Made by a program: the position numbers and the translations under genes
Shown: piece by piece, positions 37,164-47,165 of the stretch
Layout: the number at the start of each line of letters is the position of its first letter
Numbering within the stretch: position 1 is the stretch's first letter
Source of the DNA: Chitinivorax sp. B
Lineage (GTDB): Bacteria; Pseudomonadota; Gammaproteobacteria; Burkholderiales; SCOH01
Direction: 5' to 3'
DNA length: 64,000 nucleotides
Assembly: GCF_005503445.1 (NCBI RefSeq)
Contig: NZ_SCOH01000010.1
Location: forward strand, 78,583 to 142,582
Notes under the pieces: generated by a model
Told to the model about the DNA's origin: nothing
What the model saw: the letters and a program-made list of their open reading frames with translations, nothing else
Database searches by the model: none

Positions 37164-39167
37164 ATGTTCGACAAGATTCTGATCGCCAACCGCGGTGAAA
37201 TCGCCTGCCGCGTGATCCATACTGCCAAAAAACTCGGCATTCGCACGGTAGCCGTCTATTCTGAAGCCGATGCACAAGCCCGCCATGTCAAACTGGCCGA
37301 TGAAGCTTGGCTGCTGGGCCCGGCCGCCCCCAAAGCCTCCTACCTACTCGGTGACAAGCTGATCGAGATCGCCAAGGCCACGGGTGCGCAAGCCATTCAT
37401 CCAGGCTACGGCTTTTTGTCCGAAAACGAGGAATTTGCCGCCGCCTGTGAAGCCGCTGGTGTGGTGTTCATTGGTCCGCCAGCCAGCAGTATTGCTGCCA
37501 TGGGCTCCAAATCCGCTGCCAAGCAATTAATGGAACGTGCCTTGGTGCCGTTGGTGCCCGGCTATCACGGTGACGATCAAGACCCGGCACTGCTAGCACG
37601 TGAAACAGAGCGGATCGGCTTCCCGGTGCTGATCAAGGCCAGTGCCGGCGGCGGCGGCAAAGGCATGAAAATTGTCGAGCGAGCAGAAGACTTTGCCGCA
37701 CAGCTGGCATCCGCCCAGCGCGAAGCGCTGGCCTCGTTCGGCGACGATAAGGTATTGGTTGAAAAATACCTGACCAAACCACGCCACGTGGAAATCCAGG
37801 TGTTTGCCGATCAGCACGAAAACTGTGTGTACCTGTTCGAACGCGATTGCTCGGTACAACGCCGTCACCAGAAAGTGCTGGAAGAAGCCCCTGCCCCAGG
37901 TATGAGTGAAGAACGCCGCCGCCAGATGGGTGAAGCCGCCTGCAATGCAGCACGTGCCATCGGTTATGTTGGCGCAGGTACGGTGGAATTCATTCTGGAT
38001 ACGTTGACTGGCGAGTTCTATTTCATGGAAATGAACACCCGCCTGCAAGTCGAACACCCGGTTACCGAAATGATCACCGGCCAGGATCTGGTGGAATGGC
38101 AATTACGTGTGGCCGATGGCGAACGCCTGCCATTGCTACAGGAAGAATTACACATACATGGTCATGCGCTGGAAGCCCGCATCTATGCCGAAGACCCCGC
38201 GAAGGACTTCCTCCCGGCGATTGGTCATTTGCATGTGTTGCGGACACCACAGGTCAGCCAGACTATCCGTATCGACAGTGGTGTAGTCGAAGGCGATGAA
38301 ATAAGCCCTTATTATGACCCGATGATTGCCAAGCTGATTGTGTGGGGAGAAGACCGCCCAGCCGCATTGCGGCGTATGCGTCAAGCCTTATCCGAGTACC
38401 GCATTGTCGGCTTGACCACCAATGTGGACTTTCTCGCCACCACTGTCGCCCACCCGGCTTTTGCCACTGGCAATGTCGACACCGGCCTGATCGCACGCCA
38501 TCGTGCGGAGTTGATCCCGGCCGAGCAAGCAGTCAGCCACGATTTGCTTGCGATTGCCAGTCTGGCCGAACTAGCCGAAATCACCCGCCTAGCTGCGTTG
38601 CGACGTGCACAATCCAACGATCCAACCTCGCCCTGGAATGACGCTGCTGGTTGGCGCCTGAATGAAGCCACCCATACCGAGTTGCATTTTAGAGACACGT
38701 CCGGGGACCGGATTGCACTTGCACATTATCGATGTGACGGATTTATCATTGAAATTGAAGGAGAATCCATCGCTTGCAAATTATTACAAGAATCGCATGG
38801 TCAACTTCGGTTCGATCTGAACGGGCGCCAGTTGACGGCCGACGTGATTCGCCATGAAAATGAACTGCACCTGTTCGTATTCGGCCGGCATCATGTTCTG
38901 CAACGCTTCGACCCTGTGCTGGATGGGTTGGACGAGCAAGATGACACTGGCAGCTTGCGCGCTCCCATGCCAGGTACCGTGGTTGCCGTGCTGGTAACAG
39001 CCGGCCAGACCGTTGAAAAGGGTCAGCCACTGATCGTGCTGGAGGCGATGAAGATGGAGCACACCATTGCCGCGCCAGCTGCCGGCTTGGTCACGGAATT
39101 GCTCTATCAGGTCGGAGAACGGGTGAATGAAGGTACTGAACTGATCCTACTCAACACAGAAACGTAA
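37164..39167 (+). CDS. liuD: Methylcrotonyl-CoA carboxylase, biotin carboxylase (alpha) subunit
   Basis: Carboxylates its own biotin with ATP and bicarbonate; partner of LiuB. 667 residues. Domain order: biotin carboxylase (about 1-450) with FDKILIANRGEIACRVI, the ATP-grasp GGGGKGMKIV, RDCSVQRRHQKVLEEAPAP, EFYFMEMNTRLQVEHPVTE, then a linker and the C-terminal biotinyl domain with PMPGTVVAVLV and the biotin Lys in VLEAMKMEHT. GGAAAG precedes the ATG. Separated from liuC by 195 bp holding a hairpin, which is the only large gap in the operon. Confidence 0.97.
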   Translation: MFDKILIANRGEIACRVIHTAKKLGIRTVAVYSEADAQARHVKLADEAWLLGPAAPKASYLLGDKLIEIAKATGAQAIHPGYGFLSENEEFAAACEAAGVVFIGPPASSIAAMGSKSAAKQLMERALVPLVPGYHGDDQDPALLARETERIGFPVLIKASAGGGGKGMKIVERAEDFAAQLASAQREALASFGDDKVLVEKYLTKPRHVEIQVFADQHENCVYLFERDCSVQRRHQKVLEEAPAPGMSEERRRQMGEAACNAARAIGYVGAGTVEFILDTLTGEFYFMEMNTRLQVEHPVTEMITGQDLVEWQLRVADGERLPLLQEELHIHGHALEARIYAEDPAKDFLPAIGHLHVLRTPQVSQTIRIDSGVVEGDEISPYYDPMIAKLIVWGEDRPAALRRMRQALSEYRIVGLTTNVDFLATTVAHPAFATGNVDTGLIARHRAELIPAEQAVSHDLLAIASLAELAEITRLAALRRAQSNDPTSPWNDAAGWRLNEATHTELHFRDTSGDRIALAHYRCDGFIIEIEGESIACKLLQESHGQLRFDLNGRQLTADVIRHENELHLFVFGRHHVLQRFDPVLDGLDEQDDTGSLRAPMPGTVVAVLVTAGQTVEKGQPLIVLEAMKMEHTIAAPAAGLVTELLYQVGERVNEGTELILLNTET

Positions 39168-39170
39168 TCG

Positions 39171-40076
39171 ATGGCCCTCCCAACCCGCGTCAAGATTGTC
39201 GAAGTTGGCCCGCGTGACGGCTTGCAGAACGAAGCTGCCACCATCCCTACCGATATCAAGCTCACGCTGATCGATATGCTGGGCGCGGCCGGCATCAGCA
39301 CCATTGAGGCTACCGCCTTCGTCTCACCCAAATGGGTACCGCAAATGGCGGATCAGAGCGATGTCATGCGTGGCCTGAAACGTCGCCCTCATGTCACCTA
39401 CCCTGCGCTGGTACCGAATATGAAAGGCTTTGAAGCCGCGCTGGAGGCAGGCTGTGAAGAAATCGCCGTCTTCACTGCTGCCAGTGAAAGTTTTTGCAAG
39501 AAAAACATCAACTGTTCCATTGATGAAAGCTTTGACCGCTTTGCACCAGTGATTGAAGCCGCGCTGGACCGTAATATGAAAGTCCGTGGCTATATTTCCT
39601 GCGTGTTGGGTTGCCCTTACGAAGGCGAAATCAAGCCACCGGCCGTGGCAGAGGTCGCCCGTCGCCTGCACCAGATGGGCTGCTACGAAATTTCGCTGGG
39701 TGACACCATCGGCGTCGGCACGCCGCTGGCAGCAAAGAAAATGGTCGAAGCCGTCGCCAGACTGGTTCCGCTCAAGCATCTGGCAGCGCACTTTCACGAC
39801 ACCTATGGCCAAGCCATGGCCAACCTGTTTGCGGTCATGGAACTGGGTATTGCCACTATCGACAGTTCCATCGCCGGCCTGGGCGGTTGCCCTTATGCCA
39901 AGGGTGCCAGCGGCAATGTCGCGACTGAAGATGTGGTCTACATGCTGCAAGGCATGGGCCGTGAAACCGGGGTGGACCTGAACAAGCTGATCGATGCATC
40001 GGCTTATATCAGCGGGTATCTGAAGCGTCCGATTTCATCCAAAGTAGCCATTGCCATGCTGGCCAAACGTGGTTGA
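39171..40076 (+). CDS. liuE: Hydroxymethylglutaryl-CoA lyase
   Basis: Splits HMG-CoA into acetyl-CoA and acetoacetate, the final step of the pathway. 301 residues, TIM-barrel DRE-like metallolyase. [15 protein letters not shown] carries the catalytic Arg-Asp, followed by [44 protein letters not shown] with the metal-binding HxH, and the lid motif [19 protein letters not shown] with the active-site Cys. The start codon is three bases after the liuD stop. Confidence 0.97.
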   Translation: MALPTRVKIVEVGPRDGLQNEAATIPTDIKLTLIDMLGAAGISTIEATAFVSPKWVPQMADQSDVMRGLKRRPHVTYPALVPNMKGFEAALEAGCEEIAVFTAASESFCKKNINCSIDESFDRFAPVIEAALDRNMKVRGYISCVLGCPYEGEIKPPAVAEVARRLHQMGCYEISLGDTIGVGTPLAAKKMVEAVARLVPLKHLAAHFHDTYGQAMANLFAVMELGIATIDSSIAGLGGCPYAKGASGNVATEDVVYMLQGMGRETGVDLNKLIDASAYISGYLKRPISSKVAIAMLAKRG

Positions 40077-40085
40077 TCGACACTC

Positions 40086-40427
40086 GTGACTGATTGGTAT
40101 GGCCGGATAGGCACTGCATGTCTGGGGCTGCTTGCAGGGTTGATCTACGGTGTGATTCTGGCTGGCGCCGCGTTTTTGATCGTCGGAGGCCCTTTCTCAG
40201 GCACCATCATCTTTTGGGCTGCCCTGGTCAGCATGATCATCGGTTTCATTTGGGGCAACCTTGTTGGTGAAGCCCTGTTAGCCCTGATGCACTTTTTGAT
40301 GGGTCTGGCCAGCGGGCTGGACGAACACGACCGAATGCCATTGCCAGATGCCACAGGCTATTTGCGTGTCATTGGTATCTTAGGCTTTGTCGCCGGGTTG
40401 GCACTGGGTTTCGCCTACTACTGGTAG
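40086..40427 (+). CDS. Small integral membrane protein, unknown function
   Basis: A 113-residue protein with about four hydrophobic segments (residues 10-33, 38-57, 60-74 and 93-112) rich in Gly and Ala, and one polar loop (GLDEHDRMPLPDATG). Starts at GTG 40086, nine bases after liuE, with a weak ribosome site. No family recognised. It may be the last gene of the liu transcript or belong to the anmK unit. Confidence 0.65.
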   Translation: MTDWYGRIGTACLGLLAGLIYGVILAGAAFLIVGGPFSGTIIFWAALVSMIIGFIWGNLVGEALLALMHFLMGLASGLDEHDRMPLPDATGYLRVIGILGFVAGLALGFAYYW

Positions 40428-40482
40428 CATACGCCACCAGCGGCACTTATCATTCAGACTACTATTCCTACCGAGCCAACCC

Positions 40483-41580
40483 ATGCCTTCTTCCCAGCTT
40501 TATATCGGCCTGATGTCCGGCACCAGCCTGGATGGCGTGGATGCAGCCCTGGTGGATTTCGCCTCAGGCCAACCTCAACTGTTGGGTACCCACTATATCC
40601 CCTACCCAGCCACACTGGTCGACGCCTTATTGGCGATTCACCATAGTGGGCAGGATGAACTGCACCGTGCCGCCATGCTCGCCAATCAACTGTCGCAGCA
40701 TTACGCCGAAGCAGTACATGGCTTGCTCAACAAGACAAAGCGCACGGCTGGCGATATTGTCGCCATTGGCAACCATGGACAAACCATCCGCCATCGGCCG
40801 GAACTCGGCTATACCCTGCAATTGGGTAACCATGCGCTATTGGCAGAACTGACCCAGATCGATGTCATCGCCGACTTCCGTAGTCGGGATATCGCTGCCG
40901 GCGGCCAAGGGGCGCCGTTGGTGCCTGCCTTTCATCAAGGCGTCTTCGCCAAGGCGGGTGAAACCCGTGCAGTATTGAATATCGGCGGTATTGCCAATTT
41001 GACCTTGCTGGCAGCCAACGGCAGCGTCAAAGGGTTCGACACTGGCCCAGGTAATCTGCTGATGAATGCCTGGATTCAGCAGCACCAACAACAGCCCTAT
41101 GACGCCAATGGTACCTGGGCGGCTCAGGGCCAGGTCATCCCCGCATTGCTGGACGCCATGCTGGTACACCGCTATTTCCACAGCCCATTACCGAAAAGTA
41201 CTGGTCGAGATCTGTTCAATATGGCGTGGTTACAGCAACAAGGAGCCGATCAGTACTCCCCCGTCGATGTGCAAGCGACCTTGTTGGCGCTGACAGCCCA
41301 CAGCATCGTCCATTCGCTGAAGTTACACGCGCCTGACTGCACGACGCTGTATGTATGTGGTGGTGGCGCGCACAACGCAACACTACTAGCAACCTTGCGT
41401 GATCTGCTACCCAACACTGCGGTGCAACTGTCCGATACAGTCGGGATCGGTGCCGACTGGATGGAAGCCATTGCCTTTGCCTGGTTGGCCTATCGCTTTC
41501 AACATCGCTTGCCAGGAAATCTGCCGGAAGCCACCGGCGCCAAAGGGCCAAGACAGCTTGGGGTATTGTATCCGCGGTAG
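40483..41580 (+). CDS. anmK: Anhydro-N-acetylmuramic acid kinase
   Basis: Phosphorylates and opens 1,6-anhydro-MurNAc from recycled peptidoglycan, giving MurNAc-6-P. 365 residues. Signatures are the ATP loop LMSGTSLDGVDAALVDF, the catalytic region FRSRDIAAGGQGAPLVPAFHQ, LNIGGIANLTLL, GFDTGPGNLLMNAWI, FNMAWLQQ and VCGGGAHNATLL near the C-terminus. Start ATG 40483 (MPSSQLYIGLMSG); a frame from 40387 overlaps the previous gene. Confidence 0.97.
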   Translation: MPSSQLYIGLMSGTSLDGVDAALVDFASGQPQLLGTHYIPYPATLVDALLAIHHSGQDELHRAAMLANQLSQHYAEAVHGLLNKTKRTAGDIVAIGNHGQTIRHRPELGYTLQLGNHALLAELTQIDVIADFRSRDIAAGGQGAPLVPAFHQGVFAKAGETRAVLNIGGIANLTLLAANGSVKGFDTGPGNLLMNAWIQQHQQQPYDANGTWAAQGQVIPALLDAMLVHRYFHSPLPKSTGRDLFNMAWLQQQGADQYSPVDVQATLLALTAHSIVHSLKLHAPDCTTLYVCGGGAHNATLLATLRDLLPNTAVQLSDTVGIGADWMEAIAFAWLAYRFQHRLPGNLPEATGAKGPRQLGVLYPR

Positions 41581-41711
41581 ATTGATACCTACCATACAAA
41601 AAAAGACGATTAGTACTGAAATTTAACACCCACTAATCCCCGTGCGCACGTTGAGCCGTTTCATCAGCCTTGGCTGCTATACTCCGACAAATCAGATTTC
41701 AGGAGCATGTC

Positions 41712-43586
41712 ATGTCCGGTGGCCAGTTTTCGTTGATGAAAACCAGACGGTTTCTTCCGTTGTTTGTCACCCAATTCTTCGGGGCCTTCAACGATAACTT
41801 GCTGAAAAACTCAGTTGTAGTGTTGATCAGTTTTCATGGCATGCGGCTGTTTGGACTGGAACCGGAGCTGACCATTCAACTGACCGCAGCTCTTTTCATT
41901 CTGCCGTTCTTCCTGTTCTCGGCTACGTCTGGCCAACTCTGTGAAAAATATGACAAGGCTCGGGTGGCCCGGTTTGTCAAGCAGCTGGAAATCGCCATCA
42001 TGGTCATCGCCGCCATGGGTTTCACATTGGAAAACGGCTTGATCCTGATGAGTACCATCTTCCTGATGGGTGTCCATTCCACACTGTTTGGTCCATTGAA
42101 GTATTCGGTTCTTCCGCAATACCTGCGCAATGACGAACTGGTTGGTGGCAACGGGTTGATCGAGATGGGCACGTTTGTGTCGATCATTCTCGGTCAGGTT
42201 GCCGGCACGGTGCTGATTGATCAATTCGACAGTCGGCTAGCCATCATGGTGGCATTGATGTTGTGCGCAATTGTTGGCTACGTGGCTGCACGTCAGATGC
42301 CACCGGCCCCCAGTGGAGTGCCGGATCTGAAAGTCGATTTCAATTTCATCCGCCAGACCTTTGCCATCATTGGTCATGCCAAGCAGAATCGTTCCGTATG
42401 GCTGTCATTGCTGGGTATTTCCTGGTTCTGGTTTCTGGGCGCCATCTATTTGTCCAAACTGCCCACTTACGCATCAGAAGTATTGGGCGGAAAGGCCAGC
42501 GTATATACGCTGCTGATGACCTTGTTTTCGCTGGGTGTCGGGCTGGGTTCCGTGCTGTGTGAAAAGCTATCCGGCCGCAAGGTGGAGCTGGGCCTGGTGC
42601 CTTTTGGTTCAATCGGCTTATGCCTGTTCGGAATCGATCTCTACTTTGCCACACCCGCCAAGGCATTGGTGCCCATGGGCTGGCTGGATTTCATCAGCAC
42701 CCCGTCGCACTGGCGACTGATGGCCGACTTTGCACTGATCGGAATTTTTGGCGGTTTTTACATTGTGCCGCTGTATGCCTTGATTCAGTCACGTTCCGAG
42801 CCCAATTTCCGGTCACGGGCCATTGCGGCCAACAACATCCTCAACTCACTGTTCATGGTTGTTTCCGCAATCTTTGCCGGCGTGCTGGCTGCCGTCAAGG
42901 TTGATATTCCAACCGTATTGTTGATTGCAGCACTATTGAATATTCTGGTAGCGCTATACATCTATTCACTGCTACCGGAATTCCTGATGCGTTTCGTGGT
43001 GTGGATATTGACCCACACCATGTACCGTGTCACCCGGACTGGCCTGGAGAATATTCCGGATGAAGGCCCATGTGTACTGGTGTGCAATCATGTCAGTTTC
43101 ATGGATGCACTGATCATCGCTGGTGCCTGCCGTCGCCCGGTCCGGTTCGTGATGGATCACCAGATCTTCAAGATTCCCATTATCAGCTTCGTGTTTCGTA
43201 CGGCACGAGCTATCCCCATTGCGCCAGCAAAAGAGGACCCAGAGATGAAAAACCGCGCGTTCGATAAGGTGGCGGAAGAGCTGGCGGCCGGTGAGGTAGT
43301 ATGTATCTTTCCTGAGGGCAAGATCACTTACGACGGGGAGATCAACCCATTCCGCAGCGGTATTGATGACATCATCAAACGTACGCCAGTACCTGTGGTT
43401 CCAATGGCCTTGCGCGGCATGTGGGGTAGCTTTTTCAGCCGTAAGCATGGTGCCGCCATGCAACGCATTCCGCGCCGATTCTGGTCGAAGATCGAACTGA
43501 TTGCAGACAAGCCCGTACCGGCAGAACAAGTAAGCGCAGCCAGCTTGCAGGCACAAGTCACGGCCATGCGGGGGGAGTGGAAGTAA
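41712..43586 (+). CDS. LplT-PlsC fusion: MFS lysophospholipid flippase and acyltransferase
   Basis: A 624-residue inner-membrane protein in two parts. Residues about 1-420 are an MFS/LplT-like carrier (RFLPLFVTQFFGAFNDNLLKNS, the TM2-3 loop CEKYDKARVARF, GPLKYSVLPQYL). Residues about 430-624 are a PlsC-type acyltransferase with motif I NHVSFMDA (the HX4D box), motif III FPEGKITYDGE and PVVPMALRG. The Aas acyl-ACP synthetase domain often fused behind is absent. The likely role is to bring in lysophospholipid and re-acylate it at the inner leaflet. AGGAG six bases before ATG 41712. Confidence 0.9.
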   Translation: MSGGQFSLMKTRRFLPLFVTQFFGAFNDNLLKNSVVVLISFHGMRLFGLEPELTIQLTAALFILPFFLFSATSGQLCEKYDKARVARFVKQLEIAIMVIAAMGFTLENGLILMSTIFLMGVHSTLFGPLKYSVLPQYLRNDELVGGNGLIEMGTFVSIILGQVAGTVLIDQFDSRLAIMVALMLCAIVGYVAARQMPPAPSGVPDLKVDFNFIRQTFAIIGHAKQNRSVWLSLLGISWFWFLGAIYLSKLPTYASEVLGGKASVYTLLMTLFSLGVGLGSVLCEKLSGRKVELGLVPFGSIGLCLFGIDLYFATPAKALVPMGWLDFISTPSHWRLMADFALIGIFGGFYIVPLYALIQSRSEPNFRSRAIAANNILNSLFMVVSAIFAGVLAAVKVDIPTVLLIAALLNILVALYIYSLLPEFLMRFVVWILTHTMYRVTRTGLENIPDEGPCVLVCNHVSFMDALIIAGACRRPVRFVMDHQIFKIPIISFVFRTARAIPIAPAKEDPEMKNRAFDKVAEELAAGEVVCIFPEGKITYDGEINPFRSGIDDIIKRTPVPVVPMALRGMWGSFFSRKHGAAMQRIPRRFWSKIELIADKPVPAEQVSAASLQAQVTAMRGEWK

Positions 43587-43697
43587 CATTCATCAGCAAA
43601 CTGGGTACGGGTATCACCCCCCACCCAGCAATAAGAGTAACTACTCTAACTCATGTTATACTCGCGCGACACCTTTGTCTGCCGCATGGAGTAACGC

Positions 43698-45677
43698 ATG
43701 TCGCCGTTGAAACTCACAACCCTGGCTGCTTCCCTGTCCTTGGTACTGGCTGCATGCCAGGGCGGAGCCGGTGGTGGCGACAGCGGGGGAAATACACCAG
43801 CTCCCACACCGACGCCTTCCCCGTCACAACCGACTTCGGGCACAGTCAGCGGTACAGTTGCCCTAGGCGTACCCGTGGCTAACGCCACCGTCTTGATGAA
43901 AGCACGGGATGCCAGTGGCAATCTGATCAATGCGCAAGGCGTGCTGACCGACGCCAATGGCAATTACACCATCCAGGCCAGCAGCGCTTTCAAACCGCCC
44001 TATCTATTGCAAGCCACAGCAATTGTGGCGGGACAAATCCGGGTGATGCATTCGTTAAGCATGGACGAATTGTCAGCGAACCGTACCAACCTGACCGCCA
44101 ACATCACCCCGCTGACCGATACACTATATGCCGCCACAATCGGCAGTGAGCCCCAACCAGCGTTTGCCAATCCTGATTTCAGTGCCTACAACTACGCCAC
44201 CTTGCTGGGTGCGCAATTGACCTTGCGCAATAAACTGGCCCCGTTGCTCAAGTTGGCCGACATCGATTCACCAGACAATATCGACCTGATCCGTTCAACC
44301 TTTTCGGCCAACCACAGCGGCATCGATAAAGTCCTGGATGTAATCAGCGTCACGCCATCGACTGACTGGAAGCACCTGGCGATTGCCAATAAAGCCGATC
44401 CGGATCGAGTGGTGGTTTTCGACACCCAGTCCAAGACCGCTACGGGCACGTTTGAAACTGCTACGCCGCTCCAACCCGCCGTCTTGCCGGCTGAGCTGTC
44501 TACAATCCAATCGTTCGTCATTGCACTGAATAGCCTGTTTTCCAAAGGTTTACCCAGCACCAGCCAGCTGAATGACATCATCGACAACAACTATCTAAAC
44601 GATGGTACCAATGCCGCCACGCTACGCGGTCTGTTACTGGATTCCGCCAACAGCAGTGCCACATTCAAACTGGAAAACCTGACTGACATCACCCGAGATC
44701 AAGCCAGTGGCCGCTACCGGATTGGTGTGGTGATCAAGGTGACGGATACGGCAGGCAACAATACTTTACAGACCACTGCCATCAGCTATTTCCCCGCCTC
44801 CAATTTATGGAAGTTTGTTGGCAATGGCCGCAATACCCGCATTGATCTGGCGACCTTCTATGCCCAGCGCTATGACTTCAATGGCAACCCGCTCGCCAAT
44901 AGAGACCGTGGTGCGGGGCTGATTCTACGCATTGAAAACAGCCATACACTGGGCATGGATCGAGTGATCGTCAAAGGGCCTGGGATTGGTGCCAATGGAC
45001 TGACGTTGCATACCAGCGCAGCCGCCAATTGCGGGGTTTTCAGTATCAAAACCAAAACCTGCCAGACCTGGTACGAATTTGAACAACCAGAACAGATTCC
45101 GTTTGAGCCCAATTCGCAAACGCCCAAATATTTCAACTACACCTATCAAGTCGAGTTCTATCGTAATCCGTCAGACATCACTGCCAGTGTTACCTATCCA
45201 GTACGACTGATTGCACAACCACTGGTTGTCGCCAACCATCGCGAACCGGTCATGCAAGTCCCTGGCACCATTAACAGCGCCAACGGACAAACCAGCACAC
45301 CGACCCTGCCAGCGTTCAAGACCTATGCCGCCGGCGAATTACCGGTGTATTGGTCGCTGCGCAATCCCAGCGTGACCGATAACCAGCTGACGTTCAGCCT
45401 GGGGATACAATTCCTCAGTTGCGATATCAGTAGCGTACGTCATGTCCAGACTGTCGAATTTGCCCGTTATCAAGACCAACAAGGCAATCGACAGCAGATT
45501 TTCACGACAGACAAAGCACAGATTCGCCCAGAGCAATCGCAGTTCGTCTTGTTCAACGATGGGGTAGGTGTCAATGGTGTGGTCCATCGCGAATTGCAAT
45601 TGGCAACGCAGGACAACCATGGCCGCATCTTCTTGACCCAATACCAGGATACCAGTGCTAATTCCTGCGGCATCTGA
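43698..45677 (+). CDS. Large lipoprotein with carboxypeptidase-regulatory-like domain
   Basis: A 659-residue lipoprotein with signal MSPLKLTTLAASLSLVLAAC (lipobox LAAC), a Gly/Ser then Pro/Thr-rich tether (residues 20-48) and a SGTVSGTVALGVPVANATVLMKARDASGN... region typical of carboxypeptidase-regulatory/transthyretin-like beta-sandwiches. The rest is mostly beta with no family I recognise; it has Cys pairs (SAAANCGVFSIKTKTC) that may form disulfides. It is probably surface or outer-membrane anchored. Upstream, TATACT (43657-43662) is a likely -10, and a palindrome AGAGTAACTACTCT (43634-43647) covers the -35 position. Confidence 0.72.
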   Translation: MSPLKLTTLAASLSLVLAACQGGAGGGDSGGNTPAPTPTPSPSQPTSGTVSGTVALGVPVANATVLMKARDASGNLINAQGVLTDANGNYTIQASSAFKPPYLLQATAIVAGQIRVMHSLSMDELSANRTNLTANITPLTDTLYAATIGSEPQPAFANPDFSAYNYATLLGAQLTLRNKLAPLLKLADIDSPDNIDLIRSTFSANHSGIDKVLDVISVTPSTDWKHLAIANKADPDRVVVFDTQSKTATGTFETATPLQPAVLPAELSTIQSFVIALNSLFSKGLPSTSQLNDIIDNNYLNDGTNAATLRGLLLDSANSSATFKLENLTDITRDQASGRYRIGVVIKVTDTAGNNTLQTTAISYFPASNLWKFVGNGRNTRIDLATFYAQRYDFNGNPLANRDRGAGLILRIENSHTLGMDRVIVKGPGIGANGLTLHTSAAANCGVFSIKTKTCQTWYEFEQPEQIPFEPNSQTPKYFNYTYQVEFYRNPSDITASVTYPVRLIAQPLVVANHREPVMQVPGTINSANGQTSTPTLPAFKTYAAGELPVYWSLRNPSVTDNQLTFSLGIQFLSCDISSVRHVQTVEFARYQDQQGNRQQIFTTDKAQIRPEQSQFVLFNDGVGVNGVVHRELQLATQDNHGRIFLTQYQDTSANSCGI

Positions 45678-45847
45678 TGACTAATCATCCTCACAGGCAA
45701 GGTATGGCGTAACATCGCCATGTATCTTGCCAACAAATAGTTCTATACGTTTGTCCTGCAACCAGCTACAACAACACTTGCAGCCGCCCGCGCATTAGGA
45801 GTTCTGCCGATGCGCGACCTTGCGCTTGATTGATAAACTAACGCACC

Positions 45848-46420
45848 ATGCAAAACAATCTCGATAAAACCCGGCGCGATGAACTGATCGATGCCGCATC
45901 CCACCTGTTTCGCAGCCAAGGCTACGAACGCACGACCGTTCGGGATCTTGCCCAAGCCGTCGGCATGCAATCCGGCAGCCTGTTCTACCACTTCAAGAAC
46001 AAGGCCGAAATTCTGGAAGCCGTGATGGCCAAAGGTGTAGCCGACATTACCGCCATTGCCGAGACAGCCCTGGAAGGGGTCACTGAACCCAAGGAAAAAT
46101 TGCGCCGCCTGGTCACCAGCCACCTGACCGCCTTGCTTGGCAGCAGCCAGCATGCGCTGGAAGTGTTGCTGTACGAGTGGCACAGCCTGTCGCCGGAGGC
46201 CCGCGACCGCATCGTCGAACTACGTGACCGCTATGAAACATTGTGGCAAAACGTACTGGATGAAGCCGCCAACGCAGGCTTGGTGCATCCGGATACCGCC
46301 TTTCTACGCAAGATGATGTTCGGTAGCCTCAACTGGACTGTCCAGTGGTACCGCCCAGGCGGCACCATGACGATCGAGGCACTGGGCGAGCGCATGCTCA
46401 ACCTGATTCTGCGCGACTGA
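45848..46420 (+). CDS. TetR/AcrR-family regulator
   Basis: A 190-residue transcription factor. HTH at residues 8-55: RRDELIDAASHLFRSQGYERTTVRDLAQAVGMQSGSLFYHFKNKAEILEAVM. The all-helical ligand/dimer domain follows (LEVLLYEWHSLSPEARDRIVELRDRYE), resembling the KstR2/acyl-CoA-sensing branch of the family. No divergent partner gene is obvious, and yceH follows downstream. Target and ligand unknown. No good ribosome site before ATG 45848. Confidence 0.9.
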   Translation: MQNNLDKTRRDELIDAASHLFRSQGYERTTVRDLAQAVGMQSGSLFYHFKNKAEILEAVMAKGVADITAIAETALEGVTEPKEKLRRLVTSHLTALLGSSQHALEVLLYEWHSLSPEARDRIVELRDRYETLWQNVLDEAANAGLVHPDTAFLRKMMFGSLNWTVQWYRPGGTMTIEALGERMLNLILRD

Positions 46421-46511
46421 TTGCTGGTGGCCTGCCGTAACGCAGGCCCCCTCTCGCCGTGTCGCACAAGGCACGTCATAATAGGCATCGTTACCTACCC
46501 GTGAAGATGCC

Positions 46512-47165
46512 ATGTCCAATCTCCCATTCCCTGAACTGTCCCCGGTTGAAATCCGCATTCTGGGTGTGCTGGCGGAAAAACAGCGCACCGTGCCCGACAC
46601 TTACCCGCTCTCACTGAATACGTTGATGTCTGGCTGCAACCAGAAAACCAGCCGTGACCCGATCATGGAATTGAGTGAGTCTGACATCGCCGAAGCGCTG
46701 GACACCCTGCGCCAGCGTACGCTGGTCATCGAGTCCAGTGGGGGGCGTGTTGCACGCTATGCTCACAATCTCGACCGCACCTTGCAGATTCCACCACAGT
46801 CGTTGGCTGTCATGACCACACTGATGCTACGTGGCCCACAGACAGCTGGCGAAATCCGTCTGAACAGTGAACGCCTACATCGTTTCTCCGATATCTCGTC
46901 GGTTGAAGGCTTCCTTAACGAATTGGCAGAACGCAGTGCTGGTGCATTGGTAAAAGAACTGCCACGCCAGCCCGGTTCGCGTGAGAATCGCTGGGCACAT
47001 CTGCTGGGGGGTGAACCGGTTGTGGAAGCATCAGCCACCAATCAGGATGCGGTACCGAGTGGTAGTGAAATGACGCGACTCAAGGCGGAAGTTGCCGAGC
47101 TACGCGACACGGTATCCAGCCTGCAAGCACAGCTCGAACACATCAAGCGTGAATTGGGCATCTGA
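46512..47165 (+). CDS. yceH: YceH-family protein (DUF480)
   Basis: A 217-residue cytoplasmic protein of the YceH/DUF480 family, function unknown. Two winged-helix domains are visible: LSPVEIRILGVLAEKQRTVPDTYPLSLNTLMSGCNQKTSRDP, then the MTTLMLRGPQTAGEIRLNSERLHRF block; the C-terminus is a short coiled-coil (EMTRLKAEVAELRDTVSSLQAQLEHI). Winged helices suggest DNA binding, but this is not established. GAAG precedes ATG 46512. Confidence 0.93.
   Translation: MSNLPFPELSPVEIRILGVLAEKQRTVPDTYPLSLNTLMSGCNQKTSRDPIMELSESDIAEALDTLRQRTLVIESSGGRVARYAHNLDRTLQIPPQSLAVMTTLMLRGPQTAGEIRLNSERLHRFSDISSVEGFLNELAERSAGALVKELPRQPGSRENRWAHLLGGEPVVEASATNQDAVPSGSEMTRLKAEVAELRDTVSSLQAQLEHIKRELGI

Noticed and set aside
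36832..37275. A 147-residue minus-strand gene over the liuC-liuD junction
   Set aside because: It overlaps both genes in antisense; only the gap part has codon character, noted as a weak finding.
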